A DNA stretch of 64,000 bases from Leminorella grimontii ATCC 33999 = DSM 5078 (GCF_000439085.1 NZ_AUUA01000001.1:496001-560000); one strand, 5' to 3'; shown: positions 34,930 through 46,091, counted from the stretch's first letter. Program-made: numbers and translations. Notes: generated by a model from the letters alone, not told the origin.

Positions 34930-37900
34930 GTGAAATCCCCCTTTGCCGCCTTATCCGACCGGCTTTCAATGCTGATGCTCGGCGATAAGAGGCGTTTACA
35001 GCGCCGCCTGGACGGCGTGCGCCGCATTCGGCAGCCAGAGAAACAGGCGTCAGCGCTTTCTGAAATCGAACGAGACATCGAACGAAGCCTGCTGCGGGTC
35101 GCCAACCGCGAAGCCGCACGCCCGGCTATCAGCTATCCTCCGTCGCTGCCGGTTAGCGAAAAGCGTGAGGCGCTGCTGGCCGCCATTCGCGATCATCAGG
35201 TCGTTATTATCGCCGGTGAGACGGGGTCTGGAAAAACGACGCAAATTCCGAAGCTGTGTCTGGAGCTTGGGCGGGGCGTCAAAGGCGTTATTGGCCATAC
35301 TCAGCCGAGAAGGCTGGCGGCGCGGACGGTAGCCAGCCGCATTGCCGACGAGCTGAACGTTCCCCTGGGCGACGCCGTTGGCTATAAGGTTCGCTTTAAC
35401 GACAAAATCGGCGACAACACGCTGGTCAAACTGATGACCGACGGCATCCTGCTGGCTGAAATTCAGCAGGATCGCCTGTTGACGCAGTACGATACGATTA
35501 TTATCGACGAAGCGCACGAGCGAAGCCTGAACATTGACTTTATCCTAGGCTACTTGCGACAGCTGCTGCCAAAGCGCCCCGACCTCAAGGTTATCATTAC
35601 GTCGGCGACCATCGATCCGCAGCGTTTCTCCCGCCATTTTAATCAGGCGCCGATAGTCGAGGTTTCTGGCAGAACCTATCCTGTTGAAGTACGGTATCGC
35701 CCGATTGCCGAGGAGAGTGACGACGGCGATCGCGATCAGCAACAGGCGATTTTGGACGCGGTCGACGAGCTAATGCGCGAAGCGCCGGGAGATATCCTGG
35801 TGTTTATGAGCGGCGAACGGGAGATCCGCGACACCGCGGACGCGCTGAACAAGCAAAACCTGCCCCATACGGAAATTTTGCCGCTGTACGCCCGTTTGTC
35901 CAACGCCGAGCAGAATCGCGTATTTCAGTCCCACGTTGGGCGACGCATCGTGCTGGCGACGAACGTCGCCGAAACCTCTTTAACCGTTCCGGGCATTAAG
36001 TACGTTATCGATCCCGGTACGGCGCGCATCAGTCGCTATAGCGCCAGGACAAAGGTTCAACGGCTGCCGATTGAGCCTATTTCACAGGCGTCTGCCAACC
36101 AGAGGAAGGGGCGCTGCGGGCGCGTTTCCGACGGTATCTGCATTCGCCTTTATTCCGAGCAGGACTTCCTTTCCCGCGCCGAGTTCACCGATCCGGAAAT
36201 TTTGCGTACCAATCTGGCGTCAGTCATTTTGCAAATGACGGCTATTGGGCTTGGCGACATCGCGGCGTTCCCGTTCGTTGAAGCGCCGGACAAGCGCAAT
36301 ATTCAGGACGGCGTCCGCCTGCTGGAAGAGCTGGGCGCCATTGAGTCTTTTGACGAAGGTAAAAGTCGGCTTACCGCCGTTGGTCGCCAACTGGCACAGC
36401 TGCCCATCGACCCTCGCCTGGCGCGCATGGTGATAGAAGGGCAAAAGAACGGCTGCGTGCGCGAGGTGATGATTATTACCTCCGCGCTGTCCATTCAGGA
36501 TCCCCGCGAGCGGCCGCTGGAAAAACAGCAGGCGTCGGATGAAAAGCACCGCCGCTTTAGCGATAAGGACTCAGACTTTATCGCCTTTGTGAACCTGTGG
36601 AACTATCTTGCCGAACAGCAGAAGGCGCTTTCGTCGTCTCAGTTCCGTAAGCTGTGTAAAAGCGATTACTTAAACTATCTGCGCGTGCGGGAGTGGCAGG
36701 ACGTCTACACCCAGCTGCGGCAGGTCGTGAAAGAGCTGGGGTTCCCGGTTAACAGCGTGCCGGCCGAATACCGCGAGATACATATGGCGCTGCTGTCCGG
36801 CCTGCTGTCGCACATTGGCCAAAAGGACGTCGAAAAGCAGGAGTTTACCGGCGCTCGCAATGCCCGCTTCGCTATTTTTCCCGGCTCCGGGCTGTTTAAG
36901 AAGCCGCCCAAGTGGACGATGGTCGCCGAACTGGTGGAAACCAGCCGACTGTGGGGAAGAACGGCGGCCCGCATTGAGCCGGAGTGGGTTGAGTCGTTAG
37001 CGCAGCACCTTATTAAGCGTTCCTATAGCGATCCCCACTGGGAAAAAGCGCAGGGCGCCGTGATGGCCAGTGAAAAGGTTACGCTGTACGGTCTGCCGAT
37101 CGTCGCTGAGCGCAAGGTCAACTACGGCAGCATCGATCCGGTCGTAAGCCGGGAACTGTTTATTCGACACGCGCTGGTTGAGGGCGACTGGCAGAGCAAG
37201 CATGCGTTCTTTAAGGCTAACCGTAAGCTGATCTCCGAAGTTGAAGATTTGGAAAATAAGTCTCGCCGCAGAGACATTCTGGTCGACGATGAGACGCTGT
37301 TTAATTTTTATGAACAGCGCATTGGTCAGGAGGTCGTCTCCAGCCGCCACTTTGACAGCTGGTGGCACAAAGCCTCTCGCGAGCAGCCGGACCTGCTGAA
37401 TTTTGAAAAATCGATGCTGATTAAAGAGGGTGCCGGCAAGGTAAGCGCCCTTGATTACCCGAATACCTGGCAGCAGGGAAACCTGCGCCTGCGCGTCACC
37501 TATCAGTTTGAGCCTGGCGCCAACGCCGACGGCGTAACGGTGCATATTCCTCTGCCGGTGCTTAATCAGGTTCAGGAAGAGGGCTTTGACTGGCAAATTC
37601 CCGGCCTGCGTAGCGCTCTGGTTATTGCGTTAATCAAGTCGTTGCCTAAGCCCGTCAGGCGCAACTTTGTGCCTGCGCCCAACTATGCGGAAGCCTTTCT
37701 TGCCCGCACAACGCCGCTGCAGAACGGTTTGCTTGATTCGCTGGAGCGCGAGCTTCGCTTGATGACAGGTGTGACGGTGTCACGTGATGAGTGGCAATGG
37801 GATCAGGTGCCCGATCATCTTAAAGTCACCTATAGAGTCGTAGACGACAAAAACAAGCCGTTGGCGGAAGGGAAAGATTTGGCAGCCCTGAAGCAAAAGC

Positions 37901-38817
37901 TGAAGCAAAAAGTGCAGGAAACCCTCTCCGACGTAGCCGATGACGGCATCGAACAAAGCGGCCTGCACCTGTGGTCCTTTGGTTCGTTGCCAGAACGCTA
38001 CGAACAGAAACGGGGAGGTTACTCCGTGAAGGCCTATCCGGCGTTGACGGATGACAAGGACAGCGTGGGCATTCGCCTGTTTGAAACGGAGCAGGAGCAG
38101 CAGGCCTCCATGTGGCAGGGCACTCGGCGGCTTTTGTTGCTGAATATTCCTTCGCCGGTGAAATATCTGCACGAAAAGCTGCCGAACAAGGCCAAGCTGG
38201 GCCTCTATTTCAACCCGTTTGGCAAAGTGCTCGACCTGATTGACGACTGCATCGACTGCGGCGTCGATAAACTTATTGCGATGAACGGCGGCCCGGCGTG
38301 GGGCGAAGAGGGCTTTGAAGCGCTAAAAGAGCGTGTACGTGCCGATTTGAACGACTGCGTGGTGGATATCGCCAAGCAGGTTGAACAAATTTTAACGACA
38401 ACGCACGCGATCAATAAGCGGCTGAAGGGGCGCGTTGACGTTTCGCTGGCGTTGGCGCTTTCGGACATCAAGGCGCAGATGGGCGGCCTGATTTATCGGG
38501 GATTCGTTAGCCACAGCGGCTGGCGGCGGCTGGCGGACATTCTTCGCTACCTGCAGGCCATTGAGCGACGCATGGAGAAACTTCCGGTCGACCCTCACCG
38601 CGACCGCGCCCAGATGCTGCGGGTTGAAAGCGTACAGCAGCAGTATCAGGCGCTGTTGAACAAGCTGCCGCCACATAAGGCCGCTCCGCCGGAAATTGCC
38701 GAGATCCGTTGGATGATTGAGGAACTTAGGGTCAGCTACTTTGCCCAGCAGCTGGGAACCCCGTATCCCGTATCGGATAAGAGAATTCTTCAGGCGATTG
38801 AGCAGGTGACGCTGTAA
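34930..38817 (+). CDS. hrpA: DEAH-box ATP-dependent RNA helicase HrpA
   Basis: HrpA is a 3'-to-5' RNA helicase that rescues collided ribosomes and affects mRNA processing. The 1295-residue protein (E. coli about 1300) has the two RecA-like domains. Motif I is GETGSGKTTQIPK (about 95-107), Ia TQPRRLAARTVA, II DEAH in IIDEAHERSLN, III SAT, V TNVAETSLTVPGIKYVID, and VI QRKGRCGRVSDG. These are followed by the HA2 and OB-fold domains and the long C-terminal extension (DUF3418) that distinguishes HrpA. It starts with GTG at 34930 after CAGGA. A strong terminator follows. Confidence 0.96.
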   Translation: MKSPFAALSDRLSMLMLGDKRRLQRRLDGVRRIRQPEKQASALSEIERDIERSLLRVANREAARPAISYPPSLPVSEKREALLAAIRDHQVVIIAGETGSGKTTQIPKLCLELGRGVKGVIGHTQPRRLAARTVASRIADELNVPLGDAVGYKVRFNDKIGDNTLVKLMTDGILLAEIQQDRLLTQYDTIIIDEAHERSLNIDFILGYLRQLLPKRPDLKVIITSATIDPQRFSRHFNQAPIVEVSGRTYPVEVRYRPIAEESDDGDRDQQQAILDAVDELMREAPGDILVFMSGEREIRDTADALNKQNLPHTEILPLYARLSNAEQNRVFQSHVGRRIVLATNVAETSLTVPGIKYVIDPGTARISRYSARTKVQRLPIEPISQASANQRKGRCGRVSDGICIRLYSEQDFLSRAEFTDPEILRTNLASVILQMTAIGLGDIAAFPFVEAPDKRNIQDGVRLLEELGAIESFDEGKSRLTAVGRQLAQLPIDPRLARMVIEGQKNGCVREVMIITSALSIQDPRERPLEKQQASDEKHRRFSDKDSDFIAFVNLWNYLAEQQKALSSSQFRKLCKSDYLNYLRVREWQDVYTQLRQVVKELGFPVNSVPAEYREIHMALLSGLLSHIGQKDVEKQEFTGARNARFAIFPGSGLFKKPPKWTMVAELVETSRLWGRTAARIEPEWVESLAQHLIKRSYSDPHWEKAQGAVMASEKVTLYGLPIVAERKVNYGSIDPVVSRELFIRHALVEGDWQSKHAFFKANRKLISEVEDLENKSRRRDILVDDETLFNFYEQRIGQEVVSSRHFDSWWHKASREQPDLLNFEKSMLIKEGAGKVSALDYPNTWQQGNLRLRVTYQFEPGANADGVTVHIPLPVLNQVQEEGFDWQIPGLRSALVIALIKSLPKPVRRNFVPAPNYAEAFLARTTPLQNGLLDSLERELRLMTGVTVSRDEWQWDQVPDHLKVTYRVVDDKNKPLAEGKDLAALKQKLKQKVQETLSDVADDGIEQSGLHLWSFGSLPERYEQKRGGYSVKAYPALTDDKDSVGIRLFETEQEQQASMWQGTRRLLLLNIPSPVKYLHEKLPNKAKLGLYFNPFGKVLDLIDDCIDCGVDKLIAMNGGPAWGEEGFEALKERVRADLNDCVVDIAKQVEQILTTTHAINKRLKGRVDVSLALALSDIKAQMGGLIYRGFVSHSGWRRLADILRYLQAIERRMEKLPVDPHRDRAQMLRVESVQQQYQALLNKLPPHKAAPPEIAEIRWMIEELRVSYFAQQLGTPYPVSDKRILQAIEQVTL

Positions 38818-38838
38818 CTAATTCTATGCATAGATAAG

Positions 38839-38871
38839 AAAAAAGGGCCGTTTTAATAACGGCCCTTTTTT
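38839..38871. terminator. Bidirectional terminator, hrpA and ydgH
   Basis: AAAAAGGGCCGTT / AACGGCCCTTTTTT with a 5-base loop; T-rich on both strands, between convergent genes. Confidence 0.95.
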
Positions 38872-38889
38872 ATCAATATCAATGCGCTA

Positions 38890-39846
38890 TTACTTATAAA
38901 TATCCGCCGATACGGTAACCACGCCGCCCTGTTTTTCCCACTGGCGGGTAATGTGGTAGTACTTGCCGCCCTTGGCCGCAGTCCGCTTGGCGATCTGCTC
39001 GGACATATCCACCGAGTTGCTGAAGTTATCGGTAATGGTGACGGAGTCGAACGGCGTCATCTTGGCAGCAGTGGCGTTATTCAGCTCCTGGATTTTGGTT
39101 CCGTCGCGCAGCGTGATGGTATAGCGAGAGCCTTCGGTGCTGGTTTGGGTTTCAAAGAAGCGGCCAACGTCAGTGCTAAACGACGTTGAAGAAGCGACGT
39201 TTGGAATCTCTACGTCTTTAGCCGCTTCACCGCCGGCGGCCAGCGCGGCGCGCCCTGCGTCAGAATCGGCGGGGATTGGGTTGTCCTGAGTCTGGATTTT
39301 ACGCATCGGCGCGTCTTTCTTATAAATGAAGGCCGTTACGTACTGGTTGGCGCCGCGGTTGGCGTCAACCTGCCGCACGATGTAGAAAGAGTAGGCGCCT
39401 TTTTCCTTCGCTTCTTTAGTGATGGCGTCATTGATATCGTCCTGCAGCGGGAAATAGCCGCGAATGGAGACGGTATCAAACGGCTCAAGCTTAACGGCCT
39501 CTTCTTTAGGGAGTTCACGAACGCCGTTGAAGACGCGGTATTCCGTCTCTTTGGTTGACACAGCCGCGTCGGCTTTATAAAGGTCTACGATAATGCGCCA
39601 GTTTCCGCCTTCAGAGTTTTGGTCACTGATGTCGCGCACGTAAAATGAGGCCGCGCCGACTTTGTCAGCCCGCTTTGAAGCCGCCTGATTGGCTTCAAAA
39701 ATGCTGCTGTAGTGACCTGTAAAGGTGATTCTGTCGAAAGGAACTAACCGATCGGCATTCTCGGGTGTTAACTCTTGTGCTGCAAATGCAGAAAAAGCCA
39801 TCCCGGAAAGCAGAGCTGTAGTCATTAGCGTTGTTTTCAGCTTCAT
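38890..39846 (-). CDS. ydgH: YdgH, triple DUF1471 (YhcN-like) periplasmic protein
   Basis: The 318-residue protein (E. coli 314) has a signal peptide (cleavage after AFA-A, about 23) and three repeats of the small DUF1471/BhsA domain, each starting with a 'PFD-x-[IV]' segment: VPFDRITFTGHYSS, EPFDTVSIRGYFPL, TPFDSVTITDNFSN. Each repeat ends in a strand with a YxFYIV/YYHITRQ-type motif. The repeats are at about 25-105, 110-185 and 250-318. YdgH is tied to surface and stress phenotypes, but its mechanism is unclear. The Shine-Dalgarno sequence lies inside a 12-bp palindrome (39847-39858), which could lower translation. It is adjacent to pntA, as in E. coli. Confidence 0.92.
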   Translation of the reverse strand: MKLKTTLMTTALLSGMAFSAFAAQELTPENADRLVPFDRITFTGHYSSIFEANQAASKRADKVGAASFYVRDISDQNSEGGNWRIIVDLYKADAAVSTKETEYRVFNGVRELPKEEAVKLEPFDTVSIRGYFPLQDDINDAITKEAKEKGAYSFYIVRQVDANRGANQYVTAFIYKKDAPMRKIQTQDNPIPADSDAGRAALAAGGEAAKDVEIPNVASSTSFSTDVGRFFETQTSTEGSRYTITLRDGTKIQELNNATAAKMTPFDSVTITDNFSNSVDMSEQIAKRTAAKGGKYYHITRQWEKQGGVVTVSADIYK

Positions 39847-40313
39847 AAAGGATCCTTTACGCCTTACTTTTTATTAACGTCGTGAAATTGCTACCGCCAA
39901 GGGTAAGCGATTATGTCACGGATTGACAGGGAATACGCTAGCATTTTTTCATTATTTCAGCACGCTGAATGCGCGTCTGCGGTTTTTGTGCCGACGCATA
40001 AAAAGCGCTTGGCGCCGGTTAAGCTTAAAAAATCAACAATAGATCTAATTTTTATAACAAGTTGATAAAAAAACGTGAGAATAACGTCGGAGACTATGGA
40101 TCGCCGAGTATATTTTCAGTAGGTTATAGGCTGCTGAATTGACCGGGGGCAATTGATAAGACATTACGATTATTCAGCTTCTCGTGTACTCGGCTTAAAC
40201 ACGTCAGGAAAATTCAGATTATACCCTTACGCTCTGGGCTGCCGTTCGCTGGCAAAGCGGGGAAAAGGGCATAACAAACGCTTATCATCCACGATTGATG
40301 AAAAGGGAAAAAT
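39847..40313. promoter_or_regulatory. Divergent promoter region of ydgH and pntAB
   Basis: 467 bases, AT-rich around 40020-40080. It begins with the palindrome AAAGGATCCTTT (39847-39858), which covers the ydgH ribosome site. I see no ORF with a credible start and no recognised operator. Confidence 0.4.
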
Positions 40314-41846
40314 ATGCAAATTGGTGTACCAAGAGAGCGGTTGGCCAATGAAGCCCGAGTAGCTGCAACGCCGAAAACGGTAGAGCAGCTGATTAAGCTC
40401 GGGTTTTCTGTGGCGATAGAACAAGGCGCGGGCAAGCTCGCAAGCTTTGATGACTCAGCGTATGAGGCCGCCGCCGCAACGATTGTATCAAAGGACGACG
40501 TCTGGAAATCCGACATTATCCTTAAAGTCAACGCGCCGGACGACGGCGAGGTGGAGCTGCTTCGGGAAGGCACCACGCTCGTCAGCTTCATTTGGCCTGC
40601 GCAGAATCCTGAACTGATGCAGAAGCTGGCGGATAAAAACGTCACCGTATTGGCGATGGACTCTGTCCCCCGTATCTCTCGCGCCCAGTCAATGGATGCG
40701 CTGAGCTCGATGGCCAACATAGCGGGCTATCGCGCAATCGTGGAAGCGGCCCATGAGTTCGGTCGTTTCTTTACCGGCCAGATCACCGCTGCCGGTAAGG
40801 TTCCCCCTGCGAAAGTCATGGTTATCGGCGCAGGCGTTGCCGGGCTGGCGGCCATCGGCGCCGCGGGCAGCCTGGGCGCTATCGTTCGCGCTTTTGATAC
40901 GCGTCCTGAGGTTAAGGAGCAGGTGCAAAGCATGGGCGCCGAGTTCCTTGAGTTGGATTTCGAGGAAGAAGCGGGCAGCGGCGACGGCTATGCCAAAGTG
41001 ATGTCTGAAGCCTTTATCAAGGCGGAAATGGCGCTGTTCGCCGCGCAGGCGAAAGAGGTGGACATTATTGTCACTACCGCGCTCATTCCAGGTAAGCTGG
41101 CTCCGAAGCTGATTACTGAAGAGATGATCGCCTCCATGAAGGCCGGCAGCGTTATCGTTGACCTGGCGGCGCAAAACGGCGGTAACTGCGCGCTGACGCA
41201 GGCTGATAGAGTGGTTGAAACCGAGAACGGCGTAAAAATCATCGGCTATACCGACTTGCCTAGCCGCCTGCCGACCCAGTCCTCCCAGCTTTACGGCACC
41301 AACCTGGTGAACCTGATGAAGCTCCTGTGCAAGGAGAAGAACGGCGAACTGGATATTAACTTCGAAGACGACGTTATTCGCGGTGTCACCGTCGTTAAGA
41401 CCGGCGAAATTACCTGGCCGGCTCCGCCGATTAAAGTATCGGCTCAGCCTCAAAAGCCAAAGGCGCAAGAGCAGGCCGCAGCGCAGGTCGTTGAGAAAAA
41501 GAGCTCTCCAGTGAAGAAGCTGGCTCTGCTGGCGCTGGCGATTATTCTGTTTGGCTGGCTGGCCAGCGTGTCTCCGGCAGCGTTTCTGTCCCACTTCACC
41601 GTCTTCGCGCTTTCCTGCGTAGTCGGCTACTACGTGGTTTGGAACGTAAGCCACGCGCTGCATACGCCGCTGATGTCGGTGACTAACGCCATTTCCGGCA
41701 TTATCGTCGTCGGCGCGCTGTTGCAAATCGGCCACGGGGGATGGGTTACGCTCTTCTCCTTTATCGCGGTTCTCATCGCCAGCATTAACATCTTTGGCGG
41801 CTTTACCGTTACCCAGCGCATGCTGAAAATGTTCCGGAAGAACTAA
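40314..41846 (+). CDS. pntA: NAD(P) transhydrogenase subunit alpha
   Basis: PntA and PntB form the proton-pumping transhydrogenase that reduces NADP+ with NADH using the proton-motive force. The 510-residue alpha subunit has domain I, a pair of Rossmann folds binding NAD(H) ([23 protein letters not shown] at the start, [22 protein letters not shown] near 165-185, mobile-loop and RQD-type regions), an Ala/Gln/Lys linker (about 375-400), and four membrane helices in domain II (about 402-500). AAAGGGAAAAAT precedes the ATG, and pntB begins 14 bases after the stop. Confidence 0.96.
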   Translation: MQIGVPRERLANEARVAATPKTVEQLIKLGFSVAIEQGAGKLASFDDSAYEAAAATIVSKDDVWKSDIILKVNAPDDGEVELLREGTTLVSFIWPAQNPELMQKLADKNVTVLAMDSVPRISRAQSMDALSSMANIAGYRAIVEAAHEFGRFFTGQITAAGKVPPAKVMVIGAGVAGLAAIGAAGSLGAIVRAFDTRPEVKEQVQSMGAEFLELDFEEEAGSGDGYAKVMSEAFIKAEMALFAAQAKEVDIIVTTALIPGKLAPKLITEEMIASMKAGSVIVDLAAQNGGNCALTQADRVVETENGVKIIGYTDLPSRLPTQSSQLYGTNLVNLMKLLCKEKNGELDINFEDDVIRGVTVVKTGEITWPAPPIKVSAQPQKPKAQEQAAAQVVEKKSSPVKKLALLALAIILFGWLASVSPAAFLSHFTVFALSCVVGYYVVWNVSHALHTPLMSVTNAISGIIVVGALLQIGHGGWVTLFSFIAVLIASINIFGGFTVTQRMLKMFRKN

Positions 41847-41860
41847 GAGGAGTAGCAAAT

Positions 41861-43267
41861 ATGTCTGGAGGATTAGTTACAGCCGCATATATTGTTGCTG
41901 CCATTCTCTTTATTTTCAGCCTTGCCGGGCTGTCCAAGCATGAGACGTCGAAGCAGGGGAATACGTTCGGCGTCATCGGTATGGCTATCGCGCTTGTCGC
42001 TACCATCTTTGGCCCTTATTCCAGCAACGTTGGCTGGATCCTGGCTGCGATGGTTATCGGCGGCGCAATCGGTATCTATCTGGCCAGAAAGGTCGAGATG
42101 ACGGAAATGCCTGAACTGGTTGCCATCCTGCACAGCTTTGTAGGTCTGGCTGCCGTTCTGGTCGGCTTTAACAGCTATATCGTCGGCCCACATCTGGAAG
42201 GCGTTAGCCCGCAGGAGCTGCAGGTTGTTCTCAACATTCACCACGTAGAGGTTTTCCTCGGCATCTTTATCGGTGCGGTGACCTTTACCGGGTCAGTGGT
42301 GGCGTTTGGCAAACTGCGCGGCACGATCTCCTCCAAGCCGCTGATGCTGCCTCATCGCCACAAGCTGAACCTTGCGGCTCTGGTGGTTTCATTCCTGCTG
42401 ATGCTGATGTTCGTTAACAGCGAAAGCGTCGGCATTCAGGTCTTCGCCATGCTGATCATGACCGTCATTGCCCTGGCCTTTGGCTGGCACCTGGTGGCCT
42501 CTATCGGCGGCGCGGATATGCCGGTGGTTGTATCCATGTTGAACTCCTACTCCGGTTGGGCGGCGGCGGCGGCGGGCTTTATGCTGAGCAACGACCTGCT
42601 GATCGTGACCGGTGCGCTAGTGGGTTCTTCCGGTGCGATCCTGTCTTACATCATGTGTAAGGCAATGAACCGCTCCTTTATCAGCGTTATCGCCGGCGGT
42701 TTCGGTACCGATGGCTCGTCTACCGGCGACGATGAAGAGATGGGAGAATACCGCGAAACGACGGCGGAAGAGGTTGCCGAACTGCTCAAGAACTCAAGTT
42801 CTGTCATCATCACGCCGGGATACGGCATGGCGGTGGCGCAGGCGCAGTATCCGGTAGCGGAAATTACCGCCAAGCTTCGTGAGAAGGGAATTAAGGTTCG
42901 TTTCGGCATCCACCCGGTTGCCGGGCGCCTGCCTGGCCACATGAACGTACTGCTGGCTGAAGCTAAAGTGCCTTACGATGTAGTGCTGGAGATGGACGAA
43001 ATCAACGAGGACTTCCCGGATACCGATACCGTTCTGGTTATCGGCGCGAACGATACCGTTAACCCGGCAGCGATGGAAGATCCGCGTAGTCCAATCGCCG
43101 GCATGCCGGTCTTGGAAGTGTGGAAGGCGCAGAACGTTATCGTATTCAAGCGCTCAATGAATACCGGCTATGCCGGTGTGCAAAACCCGCTGTTCTTTAA
43201 AGAAAATACCCAAATGCTGTTTGGGGATGCGAAAGCCAGCGTAGACAACATCCTGCGCGCGCTCTAA
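41861..43267 (+). CDS. pntB: NAD(P) transhydrogenase subunit beta
   Basis: The 468-residue beta subunit (E. coli 462) has about eight or nine membrane helices (domain II, about 1-260), including the proton-channel histidine region ([21 protein letters not shown]). The NADP(H)-binding domain III follows (about 285-468), with [20 protein letters not shown] as its phosphate loop and [14 protein letters not shown] and [11 protein letters not shown] as NADP contacts. AGAGGAG gives a strong ribosome site. A terminator follows. Confidence 0.96.
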   Translation: MSGGLVTAAYIVAAILFIFSLAGLSKHETSKQGNTFGVIGMAIALVATIFGPYSSNVGWILAAMVIGGAIGIYLARKVEMTEMPELVAILHSFVGLAAVLVGFNSYIVGPHLEGVSPQELQVVLNIHHVEVFLGIFIGAVTFTGSVVAFGKLRGTISSKPLMLPHRHKLNLAALVVSFLLMLMFVNSESVGIQVFAMLIMTVIALAFGWHLVASIGGADMPVVVSMLNSYSGWAAAAAGFMLSNDLLIVTGALVGSSGAILSYIMCKAMNRSFISVIAGGFGTDGSSTGDDEEMGEYRETTAEEVAELLKNSSSVIITPGYGMAVAQAQYPVAEITAKLREKGIKVRFGIHPVAGRLPGHMNVLLAEAKVPYDVVLEMDEINEDFPDTDTVLVIGANDTVNPAAMEDPRSPIAGMPVLEVWKAQNVIVFKRSMNTGYAGVQNPLFFKENTQMLFGDAKASVDNILRAL

Positions 43268-43292
43268 GCGTTCGTCTGAATTGTCAAAACCA

Positions 43293-43320
43293 AAGGGCCG
43301 CAAATTGCGGCCCTTGTTTT
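43293..43320. terminator. Terminator of pntAB
   Basis: AAGGGCCGCA / TGCGGCCCTT stem, 3-base loop, then GTTTT. The opposite side also reads TTTGGTTTT, so it may serve convergent uspE. Confidence 0.88.
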
Positions 43321-43343
43321 ATCTGGCGCTAACGATGAACGCG

Positions 43344-44288
43344 TCAGTCTTCGTCGTCGTGCTCGTCGTGTTCAGCGGTGTCATCCGGCTTAATGGCCAG
43401 CAGATCGCAGCGCAGATGGCCTATCACTCGCTCAGCCGTATTGCCGATAAAAGCGGCGGAGAGCCCGGTACGGCCCACGGTGCCCAGCACAACGATACCG
43501 GCTTTGATATCCTCGGCAACGGCCGGGATGACGTCTTCCGGCAGGCCGCGCTCAACGTGAGTCAACTCCTCAGGAATGCCAAACTGCTGGCGAAGCGCCT
43601 TCATCGCCACAAGGTATTGGCCGCGAATGGCGTTGTTATACACCGTCGGGTCGAACTCGGGCAGCTCAATGGCGATATTGATAGATGTAGTGGGATAGGC
43701 GCTGACCAGATGCACTTCGGTACTGTCGGCGAAGGTAGCCAGTTCCAGCGATTCCTTGATGAGCTTATGGTTAAGCTCGTCGTGAAAATCCTCTTCGCTG
43801 GCCAGGTTGACCGAAACCAGCGCTTTGCCCTGTTCAGGCCACGGCTGGTCTTTTACCATCCATACCGGGCAGGAGCACTTACGCAGCAGGTGCCAGTCGA
43901 TGGGAGTAAAGATAACGGATTCCAGTCGGTCCTGTTGGTGAGCGGCCTTCAGCAGCAGGTCGTGACCGAATTCGGCGACTTCTTCAATCACCGCTTCATG
44001 ATAGCGCTTGTGCCAAACGACCTTAATCTCTATGTCTACGCCGGACTCAATGTAATAGTGGCTCAGCTGGCGTATCCAGGCAACCCGCTGGTCTATTGCG
44101 CTTTGGCGCATGGCCATTCGCTCATCCTGTGACAGTAGGCTTGTCACTTCGTAGGAAAAATCGAAGATAGGCAGGAACGCTTTGATTTTTCCCCCGTTGC
44201 GGCGAACCAGATAAACCGCACGCCGTAGGGCAGCCTGATCCTCTTCGTCCGGATCGATTGCCACGATAAGATTTTGGTAGTGTGCCAT
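43344..44288 (-). CDS. uspE: Universal stress protein E
   Basis: UspE is a cytoplasmic tandem universal-stress protein involved in DNA-damage resistance and cell aggregation. The 314-residue product (E. coli 316) has two Usp domains (about 4-150 and 155-305). The first begins [22 protein letters not shown]. The second ends in the nucleotide-binding [26 protein letters not shown]. The acidic tail is His/Asp/Glu-rich. GGGAGGAC precedes the ATG. In E. coli it sits directly beside fnr; here amn lies between them. Confidence 0.95.
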   Translation of the reverse strand: MAHYQNLIVAIDPDEEDQAALRRAVYLVRRNGGKIKAFLPIFDFSYEVTSLLSQDERMAMRQSAIDQRVAWIRQLSHYYIESGVDIEIKVVWHKRYHEAVIEEVAEFGHDLLLKAAHQQDRLESVIFTPIDWHLLRKCSCPVWMVKDQPWPEQGKALVSVNLASEEDFHDELNHKLIKESLELATFADSTEVHLVSAYPTTSINIAIELPEFDPTVYNNAIRGQYLVAMKALRQQFGIPEELTHVERGLPEDVIPAVAEDIKAGIVVLGTVGRTGLSAAFIGNTAERVIGHLRCDLLAIKPDDTAEHDEHDDED

Positions 44289-44453
44289 AGCGTCCTCCCA
44301 GCCATTAATAAACGTGACTAACTAAATTAGTAAATAAAGAGTAAACCATACAACAAAAACATAACAGCGCGATAATCAGACTCGGATCAATCTTTTGCCA
44401 TCTAGCTGATTAATATGAGTCCGTATCGCGCAGGATTGGCGATAGTTTAACCG

Positions 44454-45911
44454 CTAGCGGAAGGGCGGCTCGTTAAACGTCCTCAGCTTACGAGAATGGA
44501 GGCGTTCACCTTCAGTGCGTAAGAGGTCTATCGCGCATATGCCTATCTGTAAATGCTCGGAGATAGCGCCTTCGTAGAAGCGATTCGCCTGCCCAGGCAG
44601 CTTGATTTCGCCGTGCAGAGGCTTGTCTGATACGCACAGCAGCGTTCCGTAGGGAACGCGAAAACGGTAGCCCTGAGCGGCGATAGTGGCGCTTTCCATA
44701 TCAATGGCGATAGCGCGACTGAGGTTAAAGCGTCGCGCCGAGGCGGTATAGCGCAGCTCCCAGTTGCGATCGTCCGTTGTCACTACCGTTCCGGTGCGTA
44801 AGCGCTGTTTGACTTCGACGCCGGGCATGCCGCTGACCAGCTTGGTGGCGTCGTAAAGCGCGCGCTGTATCTCCGCAATGCTGGGGATTGGGATATCCGG
44901 CGGCAGAACGGCGTCCAATACGTGGTCGTCTCGCAGGTAGGCGTGGGCCAGCACGTAGTCGCCGATAGATTGGCTTTCGCGCAGGCCGCCGCAGTGGCCA
45001 ATCATCAGCCAGACGTTGGGGCGCAGCACGGCCAGATGGTCGCAGATAGTTTTAGCATTAGAAGGCCCGACGCCGATGTTGACCAGCGTGATGCCCTGAC
45101 CATCTTTCGTTATCAGATGATAGGCGGGCATTTGATGATTTTTGCCGCTGAAGTCGAAAGCGTCGGCCTGTAGGACGTTGTGTTCATCAATCAGTATGCC
45201 GCCGGCGCAGGAGAGCGTGACGTAGGGGGAATCCGCGTCGGCGATTTGCCCGCGCCCCCAGCGGACGAATTCGTCAACGTAGCGCGTATAGTTGGTAAAC
45301 AGAACAAACGGTTGAAAGTGTTCTACGGGCGTGCCGGTGTAATGACGCAGGCGCGCAAGCGAGAAGTCGATGCGCCGTGCGTCAAAGTGTGAAAGCGGGC
45401 TGAAGTCCGTCGGTTGGAAAAGGCCGTCGGCCATTTCATCGCCTATTTGGGACAGTTCGGTTGTCGGAAAGTGGCGCGTTAAGTCGGCGCTCATCGATCT
45501 GTCCAACGACAGGCTGGCGCCGTCGATGACGTAGGGATAGGGGATCTCGTGGTGAGAGGGTACAACCTCGATGTTAGCGCCGTAGTCTTCCTGTAAAAGC
45601 GTCAGCTGTTCTTCCAGATAGGCGCGAAACAGCGACGGGCGGGTGACGGTCGTTGTGTAGCAGCCTGGATGGGTGAACCGGCCATAGGCGCGGATCTTCT
45701 TCGGCGATTGGGATACGCCGTTCCAGCTGACTTTCAGCTCCGGATACACAAACAGGCCCGCTTTACGGGCGCTATCGTCGGGAAGGGCGCCGGTCTCGAT
45801 AAAGGCGGCGATGGAGCCGCGCAGCGCTTCGACCGATTCGTTATACATGGCTTCCAATCTGTCCAGCGCCTGGGCCGGAGAGAGTTTTTCGGCGCCGCGT
45901 TCAAGGCTCAT
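44454..45911 (-). CDS. amn: AMP nucleosidase
   Basis: Amn splits AMP into adenine and ribose-5-phosphate, adjusting adenylate pools. The ATG at 45911 with AGGGGA upstream gives 485 residues (E. coli 484); the frame extends 30 unconserved codons further. The N-terminal domain (about 1-170) and the phosphorylase-like catalytic domain (about 180-485) are both complete, with LITKDGQGITLVNIGVGPSNAKTICDHLAVLRP, MIGHCGGLRESQSIGDYVLAHAYLRDDHVLD and AIDMESATIAAQGYRF. The last 40 residues are nearly identical to E. coli. Its position between fnr and uspE differs from E. coli, where amn is far away. Confidence 0.95.
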   Translation of the reverse strand: MSLERGAEKLSPAQALDRLEAMYNESVEALRGSIAAFIETGALPDDSARKAGLFVYPELKVSWNGVSQSPKKIRAYGRFTHPGCYTTTVTRPSLFRAYLEEQLTLLQEDYGANIEVVPSHHEIPYPYVIDGASLSLDRSMSADLTRHFPTTELSQIGDEMADGLFQPTDFSPLSHFDARRIDFSLARLRHYTGTPVEHFQPFVLFTNYTRYVDEFVRWGRGQIADADSPYVTLSCAGGILIDEHNVLQADAFDFSGKNHQMPAYHLITKDGQGITLVNIGVGPSNAKTICDHLAVLRPNVWLMIGHCGGLRESQSIGDYVLAHAYLRDDHVLDAVLPPDIPIPSIAEIQRALYDATKLVSGMPGVEVKQRLRTGTVVTTDDRNWELRYTASARRFNLSRAIAIDMESATIAAQGYRFRVPYGTLLCVSDKPLHGEIKLPGQANRFYEGAISEHLQIGICAIDLLRTEGERLHSRKLRTFNEPPFR

Positions 45912-46057
45912 AGGATTTCCCCTGTTCGTGTAGTTTGTATCGTTGTAAGTGGCGAAACATAGCCTAATTATGTCACGAAGCGCTAAGAACGAAAGGCACA
46001 ATCAAGAGAAAAGTGAAATGAATTCAGAAGGAAAGAAGAAAGAGAAGAAGAGGGAGA

Positions 46058-46091
46058 TTCACGCGACGGCCAGGCAAGCGCATCGCGTGAA
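46058..46091 (-). terminator. Probable terminator of fnr
   Basis: TTCACGCGA / TCGCGTGAA is a perfect 9-bp stem, 15 bases past the fnr stop. On the minus strand it is followed by a pyrimidine tract (CTCCCTCTTCTTCTC) rather than a pure T-run. Confidence 0.6.

Noticed and set aside
40689-41858. 389-codon open frame opposite pntA
   Set aside because: Complement of a highly conserved gene; its translation has no recognisable motifs and no ribosome site.
43281-44132. 283-codon plus-strand frame over uspE
   Set aside because: It is antisense to uspE, which is well conserved, and starts inside the pntB terminator region.
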